64,000 nt of DNA, taken from contig OZ020269.1 of the NCBI GenBank assembly GCA_963971225.1, forward strand, positions 16,129,921 to 16,193,920, in the 5' to 3' direction. Source of the stretch: Melieria omissa (taxonomy: Eukaryota; Arthropoda; Insecta; Diptera; Ulidiidae). The notes under the pieces are model-generated. The model made no database searches. It saw nothing but the letters and a program-made list of their open reading frames with translations, and was not told where the DNA came from. Position 1 is the first letter of the stretch. Every line of letters starts with the position of its first letter. Both the position numbers and the translations under genes were made by a program. This document shows positions 1 through 12,917 of this stretch, piece by piece.

Positions 1-1830
1 ACAACATGTTTTATCTGATATTTTTTATTCATTAGTTGGGATTCCCGTAGTCCTCAGACTCATGGTCCATATTAGCCACTGAGTCATGCGGTTAAATACA
101 AATGGCTCCCTTTATATTTTCATAAATGGTTTGATAGATAAATCGATGAATTTGAGAAAGAGCCGAGAAACTGACTTATGAAGGCAATTTTCTTTAAGTT
201 TTCAGGCCTAAATCGTGCTTAGAAGTATACTTCTAGGGAATTTTAAGTTTAATGGTTCTCTATAAACTTGAATTTACATGAATTGTTTGATGGATGAGGG
301 AATTCTTTGATGGAAGAAGAGCAGACCAGCAGAGAGATGAAGAGAAGACCTATGCTAGGCAGATTCCACATATAATCTAAACGTGAACTTTTAGTTTCAT
401 AGTTCTTTTCAAACTTGAGTGAATTGTTTGATAAAATAATGTATGAAAGGGAAAGGAAACTGGTCTATGTTAGGCAGTTCTTCAAGCACGCAGCTTTAGC
501 AACTCATTGCCTTTAACCCATTAAGCCCTGAGCGTTGCGTTTGCGCAACGTTTGGGAATTTCGCTACATTAAGTAATTCATAAAGATATAAGACTTGAAA
601 ATGGGTAGAATTGGATTCGAATTGATCGTTTTAGATTCTGCCATACTGAAATTTCAAAATTTTTTAAATATTCATATCTTCTTTTCGATCCAAAGTCAAA
701 GGTTTTTTTTGGGGAATTTTTGAAATTCAATTAAAAATACTTATTCTTCAAACCTATCAAAATCCCTTTGTGGGCTGCATTTTGTAATGCTAAACTATTT
801 AAAAATAAGTTTAAAAAAAATTTTTTTTTTTAAATTTTATGTTTTGTATGTGACTAAGGCCCAAATTGCGTTTGCGCAACGTACCCTCCTGGTTCAGGGG
901 GTGGGGGTATGAATTATTTTCTTGATTTTTTTTCTTGATTAGGTCAATTACTAAGATTGTGCAAAATTTTATGGAAATCGCACAAGCCCTTCTGGGGTCA
1001 GGTTTTAATGGGTTAAACGTGAACTTTTAGTTTAAAAATTCTTTTCAAACTTAAGTGAATTTGTTGATATAAGAATGGATGTAAGGGAAAGAAGGAAAGA
1101 AGAACCCATGTAAGGTAGTTCTTCAAGCACTCGGAATGAATTTAATTGAATGAACATAGTGAATTTGTATCTTAATGTCTCCCATGGATCGATGGATGAA
1201 AAGTAGTTCTTCCGGTCTGCCAGTTTCCATGAAGATTTTTCATCTTCCCTCAACCCTCAGCTCATGAGTTCATTGTGCTTAAGCGAAAGTTTCTGGTTTG
1301 TCGGTTCCCTTCAAACTTTTATGAACTGTTTGATGAACAGATGAATAAATGAATGTAAGAAAGAGCCCAGAAATTGGTCCATGAAAAGTAGTTTTTCGGG
1401 TCTGACAGTTTTTTTGTAGATTTTCCACCTTTCCTCAGCCCTCAGGCTTATGAGTTCATTGTGCTTAAGCGAACATTTGTGGCTTATCGGTTCCCTTCAA
1501 ACTTTCATGAACTGTTTGATGGATGGATGGATAAATGAATGTAGGAAAGAGCTTAGAAAGTTGTCCACGAAAAGTAGTTCTTCCGGTCTGCCAGTTCCTA
1601 TAATGATTTTCCATCTTCCCTCAGCTTCAGGCTTTTGAGTTTATTGTGCTTAAACGAGAATTTGTGGTATTGGTTCCTTTAAAATTTTCATGAACTGTTT
1701 GATGGATGGATGGATAAATTAATGTAAGAAACTTATCTATCTAAGGTGATTCTTTGGGAATACCAGTTTCTATGAAAATTCTTTCAGTTACTGCTTACAA
1801 AACATTTATTTTTCAATTTCTTCGACTTAG
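1..1830. repeat. Diverged ~185-bp tandem satellite
   Basis: A degenerate tandem array. The phrase catgaactgtttgatgg and its variants recur near 120, 280, 425, 1050, 1320, 1505 and 1690. The last units are spaced about 182-185 bp apart and share a second landmark, agtagttcttccggtctgcc. A MITE at 517-1012 interrupts the array. There is no coding potential; short frames in it are by-products of the repeat. The right edge is approximate. Confidence 0.75.
517..1012. mobile_element. piggyBac-type MITE, TTAA target, 496 bp
   Basis: The element starts CCCATTAAGCCCTGA and ends with the reverse complement of CCCATTAAAACCTGA. It is flanked on both sides by TTAA (513-516 and 1013-1016). A TTAA target and CCC/GGG ends are the hallmark of the piggyBac superfamily. 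A palindromic 17-mer, ttgcgtttgcgcaacgt, occurs twice inside (about 535 and 866) and could be a transposase-binding repeat. No coding capacity, so it would be non-autonomous. The superfamily is inferred from the ends only. Confidence 0.75.
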
Positions 1831-3690
1831 AAGTTCATGGTACTTCGACAAGTCCATTGAACCATTCGTTCCTCGAAAAATTCCAGTGTTAACAGCTTCG
1901 CTTAGAAACTGCTTCAATGTTGTGTAACTAGAAAACTCTTACAGACACCTTTTACCTTGGGTGTTGTTTGTGACAGACACACTCTGTCACACACAAATAC
2001 TCGCATACTTAGTCACACCGAACGACAACACCTGCTAGTGAAAATTAGAAAAATAAGACAATTTGCGAAAAAATAAAATATCGAATGCAATGCAAGCGAC
2101 AAAAAAATGTGCGTGCGAAGAATAGTGACGGTGAGGCTGCGGATGGCGTCAAGTCACAATAAAACAACAGGTGTGCGCAAATCAAGCACAACGAAATATG
2201 TTATTAAATTTTGCTTATGTTATTAAATTTGTTGTTGTTGTTGTTTTGCATTTTCATTTTTTTGGCCTGCAAAAAACAAACAGCAGGCAAATGGATATTT
2301 CAAATGTTGTGTGTAAACCAAAAAAAGGACAACAAATTGCAGACAAAAAAAATATTTGCAAAATTGGTGAGAGAAATTGGCTGTGAAACGAAATGGGAAT
2401 TGTAAGCTAACGCTTAAAGCCAGCAATTAATTTTGGCTAAATTGTGTGGCTTAAACGCATTAAGCGTCGATTGGTCGAGTGCAAAGCTGAAAAGAAGTCA
2501 ATTGGTGTTCGAGGGTATTTATGCGATAAGCTAAACGATAGAAAACGGCGCAATCAAATGGCAATAAATACAAACTCTTAATATGTCAATCATAAACGCT
2601 CTACTTGCTTCCTTAGCACATACACACACATGCATACACACTTATGTGTATTCACACACAGGTGAGTGTGGTGGAGCGTGTTGCCAAGTCGAAAATTGAA
2701 TAAGCAAAAGTGCGATCTGAGATGTGGCAGATAAGTGAAATGATTACAGTGGATTTGATTTGATTTACGCTTCAATCAACAAACGACGCAACTAACTCGC
2801 TCATAGCAGCATATAAATAAATATACAATATATATGTACGTACATGTGTATGTGTGCTTGCAATAACTTGGGTATTTGTATGATGTGAGCACAGCTGAAA
2901 TCTAATGCGTAGCTGAAACACTGTGAGTGAGGGAAGGAGGGAGGGCGCGAGCTTACAAATTGCAAGTCAAATGCTTTCAATTTTTTTTTTGTTGCAAATC
3001 TGTGCAGCACAACACAGCAGTGTGTCTGGTTGGTTGAGAGGGAGAAAGCACAACCATGTTAAAAATATTCACTATAATGCGCTAAAATTTGTAGCAAGTA
3101 AACATGGTTTGAGTTAACGTTGAAACAGGTAACTAAATTGCAAATCGAAACATGAGTCGAGTTGAATGAAACAGCAGACACATGTTTCCGCATGTGATGC
3201 GTAATGTGCTCAATTTGTAGTCAGCAATCAATTGAAGCTCGAACAACTAGAAAATATGGACTAAATTAGAGAATTAATGGTGCATTGTCCTAATGTTTGT
3301 TTTATTTCGTTTATCATGAAAATTGCATTCAAATCTTACTATTTAATAATTTATAGATAACATTTAGTGTACAAATACCAAATCGATGCCAGCCTGAAAA
3401 TTGTTGGCTTTTAGGTGTTTGATATGCAGACAAATCAAATCAATCCCGAAGGGCAAAGCAGTAACGCTTCATTACTTAACTGCCCATCACAATCAGTAAC
3501 TGAATAAGGGATTGCTGCAAAATCGCTGTACAGGAACCTTTGCTACGAACGCGACTTCTTCAATTAGTCTCACCGTGAGATGGTTAGATTAGATTATAGT
3601 AGCACTTTGGGCACGGGAACACATTTAGGCCATTGATGGTACCTCAAAAAGGTATCGATGGTTCGTGAATGAATCCCAGGAAATCTCTCA
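1831..3690. other. Non-coding stretch, no gene seen
   Basis: This part holds a (GTT)n run near 2230, CA/TG microsatellites near 2620-2670 and AT-rich unique DNA. No reading frame has a recognisable domain or typical insect splice structure. It could be intron or intergenic DNA. Confidence 0.6.
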
Positions 3691-3699
3691 AGTTTTTCC

Positions 3700-3838
3700 A
3701 TTTCGGTTTTCCCGCATAAAAGGATGATTTCAGAATTTGTGAGCATCCAAATTAGAAAATTTTCTAACCCCAACATATATAGCATGAGAATATTTCTACT
3801 GAGAGTATTTTAGATTTGAAAACTCCGTTTCGATAGGG
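3700..3838. mobile_element. Truncated copy of the 41.7-kb piggyBac-type MITE family
   Basis: The right part aligns with the MITEs at 25.9-27.0 kb and 41.7 kb: a gagtattttagatttgaaaac block, then ccgtttcgatagggTTAA. The right end sits on TTAA at 3839-3842. The matching left end is not visible, so the copy is probably truncated or eroded near 3700. Confidence 0.55.
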
Positions 3839-3919
3839 TTAAAGATGGCCCATACTTCCACTTGGAAGATGATGCTGAAATCTGGGAGGTGGAAACTGTA
3901 CAATGAGTGTCTACCCTAC

Positions 3920-4168
3920 CAAACCCGTAGACAGGATTTTTTTCGGGGGGGGGGTTACTCAAATCAAAACCCGACAGTTGACTGAAAACAAGCTTCCAAG
4001 CTAAATTAAATTACTAATTTAACTTAATTAGGCACTTGGGCTCAATGTAAACGTAGCCATGCATGGTGTGATTAGTAACTAGTTTAGAATATTAGAAATT
4101 AAAACAATGTTCTAACATTTCGGGGGGTTAGAACCCCCTAACCCTCCCCCCCCCTAGCTACGGCCCTG
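3920..4168. mobile_element. hAT-type MITE, 249 bp
   Basis: The right end is the reverse complement of CAGGGCCGTAGCTAGG, a CAGGG-type hAT terminus. The left end, CAAACCCGTAGACAGG, is its decayed partner. The element is flanked by the exact 8-bp duplication taccctac (3912-3919 and 4169-4176), the TSD length of hAT transposons. G-rich and C-rich runs lie just inside the two ends. There is no ORF, so it is non-autonomous. Confidence 0.75.
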
Positions 4169-4825
4169 TACCCTACCATCTAACCTTAAGCTGTCTGTCT
4201 AACCTAGTCTAATTTTGGGCAACTAAGCTCCATCCCATTCCTGACGGCGAGAACTTGGACTCAAAGAGCTACACACTACTATACTTAATCTTTTCAACGA
4301 AGACCACTTTTTCGCTAACCTCCGACTATTGTATATCAATAAACAGTTCACACAGCCTTTCGTTCATTCATATTCTATAGTAAGTGTTAATATGAATGGA
4401 ATCGAATATGTATCTTGACAGTGACGCGGGGGTTTCCACACTCCCCAAAACACAAAAGATTGCTGGTAAAATATATGGTTTTAAATGGTTTTCGGCTCAA
4501 ATGTGGTCCGCAAAACCCCACAGTCTCTTGATGAGTGATTATCTTTCTTTTAAAGGTTTCTAACTATATCGTTTCGAAAGTGAAAGCGAAAGTGTCAATT
4601 AGACTTGATTTAGTGTTGTATGGAGATTCTTAATAATGGGTTGTCGATGTTGAAGAGACCATTCAGTTTACGCAGATTGGTGAAAAGTACATGAGTCAAA
4701 CAATTTTGGGACTAGATTGGGGTTAAGTGGCAGCGCATCGAGGTCAAAATTCTCCAAAAAATTGGGAACAAATTGCACCACAACTGCTCTTAGAGGGTTA
4801 AAATCTATGACTGACCCCCACCAGT

Positions 4826-5065
4826 TTTCCCTACTGAACATTTCTTCTATACATATTTATACCCTCTCTCCAACCCTTAATGGGGATTTCATACAAAATG
4901 ATCGTTTTAATAAAGTAGGCTCCAACTGCTCCCAGGTTGGTCCCAGATGTGTCAAATGTAAGACCAACACTCATTTATTTTCCGTTCCGAATGTTTCTTC
5001 CAAGCACACCTACTCGCTATATCCATGTCTTAAGGGAGCTGTCGTACAAAATTGTCAATTTTCTG
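4826..5065. repeat. Two-unit diverged tandem duplication (~150 bp)
   Basis: A segment beginning ttttccctactgaacatttc is repeated about 151 bp later as ttttccgttccgaatgtttc; both copies continue into a tacaaaat..gatcg/gtcaa segment. The plus-strand frame here (4717-5088) shows the same internal repeat but no recognised domain, so I treat it as repeat DNA rather than a gene. Confidence 0.5.
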
Positions 5066-5099
5066 TAGAATTGGCTCCTCACTTGTAAAGTAAGAGAGT

Positions 5100-8000
5100 A
5101 AACATTCTATCTCAGGGACTACTGAACCGATTTGATCGATTTATTCAGTGATCGCCGACATTCTTTAGTACAAAAAATACAAAATTAAATAAGGTTCAGA
5201 AACTCATCACCAGAGGGCGTCTCCCATACAATCGGAGTTGTATAGTTGTCAACTTTTGAGTTTTTACGAAGCAAAAATCAAAATTTATTGTCGAAACCCC
5301 CATTAATCTCTTGTTTTCGAATATAATTGTAATTTTAAATGAGTTTTAGGTAAGATTAGGTTCAGAGGGCGTGTACGGAAATCCCATAATTGTATTCTGA
5401 GGCATTATCGTCTATTGTGATTGCCCTCTATGATTGCCAGGAGCAGGCACATTGCTCTAACCATTCTGGTCCTGGCCATTACTGGCGCCAATGAATCTTT
5501 GATATATAGAAATTTTAGTGGATTGTTTACCCTCTCTTATTTATTAACACATATTTAGATTTAGTACATAAACAAAATGTACCAAATAAATGTTTCATAG
5601 CTACACTGATTCGGTTACATAGTTTTTAACTCGACCTTCTAAACGATGAAGGGGAAGAGAACATCTCCTATAGATTGAGCAGCATTTTTTCTATAGATAT
5701 GATGTTGCTCGTTTATTTAATAGTATCTCTGCATTAATTCTCTTTAGTATCCATGACCTTGAAAGTAAACCCTCCTAGTTTGTGATCAAATATCTTCCAG
5801 TTTGTGCCACAAAACTTTGCCTTTTAATACTTTTATCTATTCTTACTCAATACAATGGTTCCCATTCACCAGTCTAAAGAACTGCCTATATGTACGTAAT
5901 TATATACATATGTATAAGTTGAATTGTTTCGCTCATTCATTGAAATAATGAAATGAAATTTGCAATGTTTCGTTTGTAAACGACAGTCAATAAAATGAAA
6001 AGTCTGCATGCAAATAAAATGCAATAAACATTGTTGGTCATGGCGCAGTGCGTTTGCAATAGTGGCATGCGGTATTGTCAGTAAACTGTGTCACATGTCA
6101 ACAACAGCAATGACAGCAGCAAATCAATTTGCAAAATTGTCACTTGGCGAGTTTGACTTATTTCATTGTAGCATTAAAATCATTGCTGTGGCTTGGCTAT
6201 TGTCAATTGCTGTTGGTATGATTTGTAGTTGTTGTAGCAAACTGTACTGCTGACAGCTGACACAGATGCTTGCACACGCACATACACACATATGTATATA
6301 ACATATGTAGTACACATGTGTATGTACTTTAAATACGACTTTTGAAAGCCCCAGCACGATCTTTGGCTCCTGCGCCCCGTTCACATTTATCAGCAATGCG
6401 CTCACCAACCGTTGGTTGGTCTATATTTTGTGCACATTTCTGGCAAAAGTTCTGCTAGAATGCTCATACACACACACAGCGACTCATACATGTTCGCACG
6501 CATGCACACATACACGTACACGAAAAGCGTAAACTTTAGTTTCCAACAGACCGTACAGCAGTTTGACAAATTCATACGTGAGCAACATGACATTTTTCGG
6601 ATCGTTTGACAATTCGAGGACCTTCTGGTGGCTGCAAGTAGGTGGCGTGGACAATTGTCGGCACACTGCCAAGTGGAGAAATTGCTGTGTTTGTACATGT
6701 GTGAGTGAGAGTGTGTGAGTGAGTGGTTATTTGGCTTGGCCAACTCAAACAAGTGAGCTGCAGATTGACGCAATTCGACTATGTGTCAACAATTTAATAA
6801 ATTTTTTTTCTCAATTGCTGCTCTTTCTCCTTCTGTCTCTTTCTCTTCTTGCTCTGGTTGTTGAAAAATTAAAATTCCGTTTGCATTTGCTGAAAATGTG
6901 GGCCAACTTTGTGCTAAAAGTTACTTCAATGGTCTATTCATTTTTTTGGTTTGTAATAAACTTGCGGTTTTAAAAAAATTACGACCAGAGTTTGGCTAAT
7001 TGGCAATGCCACTCTTGCATAATAATACAAGCGCTCAGCGGTCATAAGGGGGTGGGTGAAGCGGGGTGTGCGGTAAAGCAGCATGAATGAATGCTGTGGG
7101 TGAGCTGAAATGTCAAATTCGAAATTGCCAAAATGTTTTTGTTGCAAGCAATTTACATTGACTAATGGGTCAAGGTACAATGAAATCGAGCAAAAATGTT
7201 AAAAGTGTGCTGGGAAAAAACCGGTAATTATTTTTTATGTTTTATCGATTCATTGCTATGAACATTCAAGGAGAAGAGAACATTTTTGGTGATTGGAAAA
7301 TTTGCATTAAATTTTGCAGCTTACATTGAGGGACTTTTTCCAAATCGTTGTGGATTACAAGTATTTTAGTTAGTTGGCTATTTCATTGTAAAGGGAATTC
7401 CACAGGCTATAATATGGTTGCAAACTTATTGTAACTTAGTAATGGTTTTTTCCGAGAAAGAAAACCGGTAAAAAAAATTTTTTTTTTAAATTTTATTTAA
7501 AAAATTTTTGCCGCTTAAAACTTTTTATTAGTGCATTTTACGTGTTTAGTGTTGTACATTAATAGAATGGTTAATAAAATACCTTTTGTTTGATACCCAT
7601 ATCGTGTAAATCAGTTGGAGATTAATTGCGTTTTTTTGATAAAAACTTTGAACTTTGACCCCCAGCCACGCCTTTTATGGGCGTTACCCAGGCAAAATGT
7701 TTAATTTGTTAGATGCACGAGCCAACCCTCTATATAAAAGCATACTCATTTATTTTTTTCACGAGGGCTCGCTATACTGTTTTTATGCCTCGACGAAAAA
7801 GTGGGGTTTTTGGGAAATTTTTGTCGAAAACACAATTTGAATGTATTTTTTTTACATTGGTGTCTTAAGCAAATTCGTTGGTCGTTAAAATATCTACAAA
7901 CTTGCCGAAAACTTGCAGTAAAGCGATATTCAGAACGATTTAGCACCAATTAGCATTTAAACGTTCGAGGACTTAAGCGACGAACTTGACTAAAATGAGC

Positions 8001-10240
8001 AAAATTCAAAGTCGGATTTCTCATAAACTAGAGCCAATCCAGCCAAACGCCTGGTGGATCTCAACTCATTATACCTATAGAAAAGTCGCTCAATTACTTG
8101 TTGCAATTTTTGAGGGTAAATTTCACGCACAGTGTTATCATTTTTATTGCAAAACTAAAGTGTCCTCATACAATTTCTTTTCCTCTTTACAACTATCAAT
8201 GTTTCGTAATCGATTAAATGTATCATAAAATCTGAAAAATCTATCTAAATCTCTAAAAAAATCTAAAAGCATACTTGTTGCTATAGCTAACGAAAATGAC
8301 AACAAATTTCAAATTTAAGTCTCAGGCTTTTTAGTGCAAGAATAACAAAATTAAGATTGCAATTCAACAGAAGACTGCCGCAGTTAGTAAAATATTCTTA
8401 AAGAAAAAAGTTTCTCAGGGACTTTGAATCATGTTTAGTCAGATTGCCATTTTCCAAAGACAAAGAACAATTTACAAACGTTGATGGTCCATGGCCGATA
8501 TTTTGTCGACGAATTTTCCCAAGTTTGATCAACAGCTGGTGGTATCATAGCTATAAGGTTCATACTATAAACTCTATAGTAGTGTATGGTATATATAAAG
8601 TGTTCAAGGATGTGGGCGTCTCTTGGGTTCAGTGCATTTCCACTTCGGTTAGGCTGAGAGTCTCACCTCAGTGACACAAGACCAGGAGGAGCGATGAGGT
8701 GAATTCGAAATAGATGTTTGACTAAGTAGTGGGACGGAAGAGGAAGAGTTAGGCTGGGTCTCTGTTGGAAGGATCAAGTTAAGGAGGACTTATTATCTCT
8801 TGATGAGAGATCTATTGATGTTTTTCTTAAATTTAACGCATCTTTTTCACTGGCCTTATTATCGGTCTCTCATCTCATCTTAGAGTAAATCACCACCTAA
8901 CTATCCCTGAGAATGATTGTAGTGTGAGGCTTGAAGCTCCTTAAGATATTTTGATGCCACTCTTTCTTTGCTATCATCTCATTATTTAATACCATCGCTG
9001 TAGAAAGACTTTTAGCTCTCTAGTCATCTAAGGCACTTCTTCTCTCTGAAGGGGTTGAGAACATGTGAAGCGTAGATTGTTTGCTAAAAACGCTACATGA
9101 TTGTAATCAATGCTTGAGTGGACAATTGAATTGAAAGCTCTGAACCATGCAGTGGCCCTCACACACACACAAACACACATCTAATACAGTAAACAGACAG
9201 ACAATAAACTCTTTTTTGTAGCAAAAAACAACGTTGCAGTGCATTGAACTGCCGCCGGTTCTGGCAACTGTTGAGATAGCAAAAGTTTCGGGACACGCCA
9301 AAGTGATGGGCTTGGTTGGGCAATGGTCGTTTATAAACTAAACTACACACACAAACACACACACTCACATGTATGATAAGCGTACGATGATATGTTTGTC
9401 AACAACAAATTGTTGAAGCAAATGTTGTTGAAAATTGCCAACGATGCCATTAGCAGCGAATTCAAACAAAACGAGCGAAAAACAATTGGCAATCTGGTAG
9501 ATGTCAGCGTTCGAGCCAATGAGTGGGTGCGTCGGCAGCGGGTAGCAGCGCCGCACAATGCCAAATGCCAAAATCAACTAACAACTTGTAAGAAAAAACA
9601 ATGGCAAAAACAAAAGAAAATCGCACGACTGGCATGGGAAGAAAATCATAAAAAATGGCGCAAAACTTTGCGACGCCACAGGAGCAATGGAGCGCAGACA
9701 CACATTGGCGGATACCATAACAACAACTACAACAATTTGTTGTAAGAACCACAACAACACCAATAACAAGAATGAAAAGAACAATCAACCAAGCAAGTAA
9801 GTCGAGTTGTTGTACAGCGGCAAGCTGCCAGCAGTCAAACTGTGCAGCGCAGCGTCAAAAGTCAAACGACAGTCGCCGATTGTCAAGTTCAGATAAGATA
9901 AATCACCGGCACCAGTAGCAGCGGCCACAGCACCCATAAGTGGCAACAACAAACAACAACATAACATAACCGCTATCATTATTGCCGCCGCTGGTTGATG
10001 GCGGCGTAGATGATGGCCTGCGATTGCCGCTGATAATGAATTTGATGAAGTGTTGAGTATTTATGGGGTGCGGAGTATTTATGTTCTAGTGACTACAGCA
10101 ACAACACTTACCACAATAAAACTAAATTCTTTAATATATTAAATACGGAAATTAAAAATAATGCTACTAATTAGTGTATTGAATCTCAATTAGAGGATCA
10201 TGATGTTGAATATGGAAACAAGGAATCTTTATTTATTTTA
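5100..10240. other. Long non-coding stretch, no gene seen
   Basis: AT-rich DNA with CA/TG microsatellites (about 6270-6320, 6465-6510, 9160-9180, 9345-9370) and CAA/CAG-type runs (about 9705-9780, 9940-9965). A GAA/TTT-rich palindromic run lies at 7470-7510. The many short frames are low in complexity, lack splice signals and match no family I recognise. Confidence 0.6.
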
Positions 10241-10384
10241 TGAAAATTAATGTTTGTCTTTATGTATTCAGAGATTCGAAAAATACTTGACCGATTGAAC
10301 TGAAATGTTGATTAGTATATCCAGAGCATGTTTTCTGGATATCTTTGTTCCACTCATACAACTCAAATCTTTAATCTTTTTATA

Positions 10385-11120
10385 CCAGGTATGCGCCTAT
10401 GAAACCGGTAATTATTTTGAAAAAAACACGTTTATTGTGAGGAAATGATTACAATTTTATTCTTCAAAGTAATGGCCATCGCTAGCTACACATTTTTCCC
10501 ATCTCTCAGGCAATTTATGGATGCCTCGCCAAAAAAATGTTTCGTCTTTTGCCTGAAACCAATCATCGATCCATTTTTTGACTTCTGCGTGAGAATTGAA
10601 GCGCCGTTCCGTTAATGCGTGGCCCATCCATGCGAACATGTGATAATCCGAAGGCGCCAAGTCTGGTGAGTAAGCCGCATGAGCAAGAGCTTCCCAGTTG
10701 TACGATGCCACCAATTCTTTGGTGGCTCTAGTGCGGTGTGGTGGTGCGTTGTCATCGAGGAAAATCACTTTGTGTTGCCTGGCTTCATATTCTGGGCGTT
10801 TTTGGGGTATAGCACGGTTCAAATCGGCCAATTGTTGTTGGTAACGTTCACCGTTAACCGTTTCACCAGGTTTTAGAAGGTTTTTTCCTTCAAATGGTAA
10901 CACAAAATTAACTGTGTCCGCAAATCGTAATTTGTAGGCACGTAATCCGACATTTTCCGGAGCGTCAAACAATGCGTTGTTGGATGAAACTTGACAAATT
11001 GTGAACTGAATATTGTTGACATATGACAGAAGAAGTAAACATGACATTTGGTACGGTTCCGAAGTTTATAAATATTCGGCTATTTACCGCTAGATGTCGT
11101 TACCGGTTTCATAGGCGCAT
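10385..11120 (-). mobile_element. mariner copy A, internally deleted (~736 bp)
   Basis: The left inverted repeat begins CCAGGTATGCGCCTATGAAA after TA (10383-10384). The right one carries its complement up to ggcgcat at 11120 and lacks the final few bases and a clear TA. It shares its ends, start region and C-terminal transposase region with mariner copy B at 43.7 kb, but its internal deletion is larger. Mariners move by a DD34D transposase and duplicate TA on insertion. Confidence 0.85.
10457..10953 (-). pseudogene. mariner transposase remnant (copy A)
   Basis: The probable start codon is at 10953 (reads MSDYVPTNYDLR, a mariner-like N-terminus). After about 20 codons the frame jumps, through an internal deletion, into the catalytic domain just before LLKPGETV. 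The second and third catalytic acids remain (FLDDNAPPH and SPDLAPSDY) with exactly 34 residues between them, which defines DD34D mariner. The helix-turn-helix DNA-binding domain and the first catalytic Asp are gone, so no active enzyme can be made. The C-terminus (KCVASDGHYFEE) is intact. Confidence 0.85.
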
Positions 11121-12530
11121 GTTATATAAAAATTAATGTCTGTTTGTTTGTTTGTCACACAACACTAAAACTCTGAAACTAGATGACCAATTGAGCTAAA
11201 TCTTTCACAGAATGTTTGTCGTGCCTAGTTCTCGGTAAACCACATAAAGCGAATACGATCCGACAAGTGGGCGTGGCATCTCCCGTACAACCCAAAATTT
11301 TAATATGAAATATCTTCAAAACTATAGGTCGGAGAGCATTGATATTTAATACAGTGATATAGCTGAGACGTGTCGTTCCAATCGTTAAATTGTATGCCAA
11401 TGACATTTAGCACAGACGATTTAGATGTGTCTTTTGGTAAGGGGAATGGGTTTGATATTGGACGAAGGGGCGTGGTGTTATTTTTAGTGTGGAATAACTT
11501 CGAAATTCCAAGTCGGGCAGCATTGAAATTGTGTATACCGTTGTCCTATTGACGTGTCATTCTACTGGTGAATTTTTATGGGCGTGTGAGAAGGGGCGTG
11601 GCAAAATGTTTGTCACTCAAATTTTCCGCGCCGATACATGTAAATAGTGTATTTTTTGAGAATTTTTTTGGGGGATAAGGAATTTGGCAATTGATTTTTT
11701 TTTTTATTTTTTATTAACTAATTAAAGGTTCTTTTTCCCACGTGGCGCGTGGGATCAAAAAACCCCCTCCAATCTAATGCGCTGCGCGATTGCGCTGCTC
11801 GTATGGGGCTGAAATGAAAAATGAAAGGAAATCAATTAAAAAACAGTTGTGGCTTCCATGTGAACCTGGTTTAATAAAGAAATTGTGATTTTTTTGGAAA
11901 CGGCAGAAAATTGAATTTTTGGGGCAGCTGTTTTGATGAATTTGCAAGCACCAACATGAGATTTATGCAGATTTGTAAAAACAAGTTGATTCACATCGAT
12001 GAGGGATGAGTCTTCCGAAGGTGTGGTTAAAATTTCATCGCGATCGGTTGAGCGGTTCTCATGCAATCGCGCAGCCCATACCGAAAAACATGGTTCCGAG
12101 ATAAACGGGCTCAAAGATTGAGTAAGCGGACAAGCTTATATCTGACGCCGCCGCTTCTACCTGTGTTTTGTCTGGGAAGGGATTCGAATTTTGGAAAACG
12201 CTCTTAGCCATACATTGAAAAGGCTTTGTAGAACATATTCCCGAGAAAAAAAAAATTTCCAAAAATACTTCATTTTACATGTATCGGCCCCCTTAATGAA
12301 ACTTGGTCTCACCTGTCGATAGGAAGAATGGGTTGGAAATTGCATAAAAGGGGTGTGGCATTGATCATACAACTGAAATCCATAAACCTCTGCCACGAAG
12401 GGATTTTTTTAAATTTTCTGTCAAATTCGTTGGAAAAAACATGAAATGGACAGTGGATGTTGTATGAAGAAACTTGATTAATTGGGCCCATCGACTTCAG
12501 ACGTGAATATTTGTCTGTTTGTATGTTGGT

Positions 12531-12917
12531 TGGTTGGTTGGTTGGTTTAGTGGCTGCCTCTGTATAAGACACACTTAGGCCTATGGGCCCATTGTAATAC
12601 CACAGATTCCACCTGTTTGAAATGTTTGTGCAACATGTGATTCAACACTCATTTTAAACAGATGGGGAAAGGGAGGGAGGGGACCTACAGTTTAACGCCG
12701 AATCCGAACGGCGATTGGCAGTTTTTTCTTTCACACTTGGAGGTTTTGCCATTGTCTGCCAAGAGCGCACTTCTGCGATTCTTGCAATTCTCATCTGCTT
12801 CATGTGGATAGCGATAGGAGTAGATGTGTGTTGTGTTTTTTCCAGCCCAAGCCAGGAATCGAACATGGGGCGCTCGGTATGAGAAGCCAGCACTCTACCC
12901 GCTGAACTATCGTGGCC
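12531..12917 (-). mobile_element. tRNA-derived SINE, copy A, full length (387 bp)
   Basis: On the minus strand the element starts GGCCACGATAGTTCAGCGGG, containing an RNA polymerase III A-box-like stretch (tagttcagcgggtag), followed by a B box (tgttcgattcc, 12855-12865). A body and a 3' end in (CCAA)n follow. It is flanked by the perfect 14-bp duplication gtttgtatgttggt (12517-12530 and 12918-12931). The body aligns end to end with copy B at 61231-61610. The last ~65 bp are collinear with the 3' end of the LINE at 34.9 kb. Confidence 0.88.

Noticed and set aside
3590..3700. Resemblance to the LINE/SINE 3' end (acacatttaggccattgatgg)
   Set aside because: Match is short and the spacing to ggtacc differs from the 34.9-kb LINE; too weak to call a third copy.
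4717..5088. 123-codon frame with an internal repeat
   Set aside because: The repeat exists at DNA level and flanking DNA shows no gene structure.
7205..7250. aaaccggtaattattttt, like the inner part of mariner A's left end
   Set aside because: No matching second end and no transposase nearby; may be chance in AT-rich DNA.
9392..9745. 117-codon plus-strand frame
   Set aside because: Low complexity (Lys/Asn/Arg-rich), overlaps frames on the other strand, no splice signals or domain.
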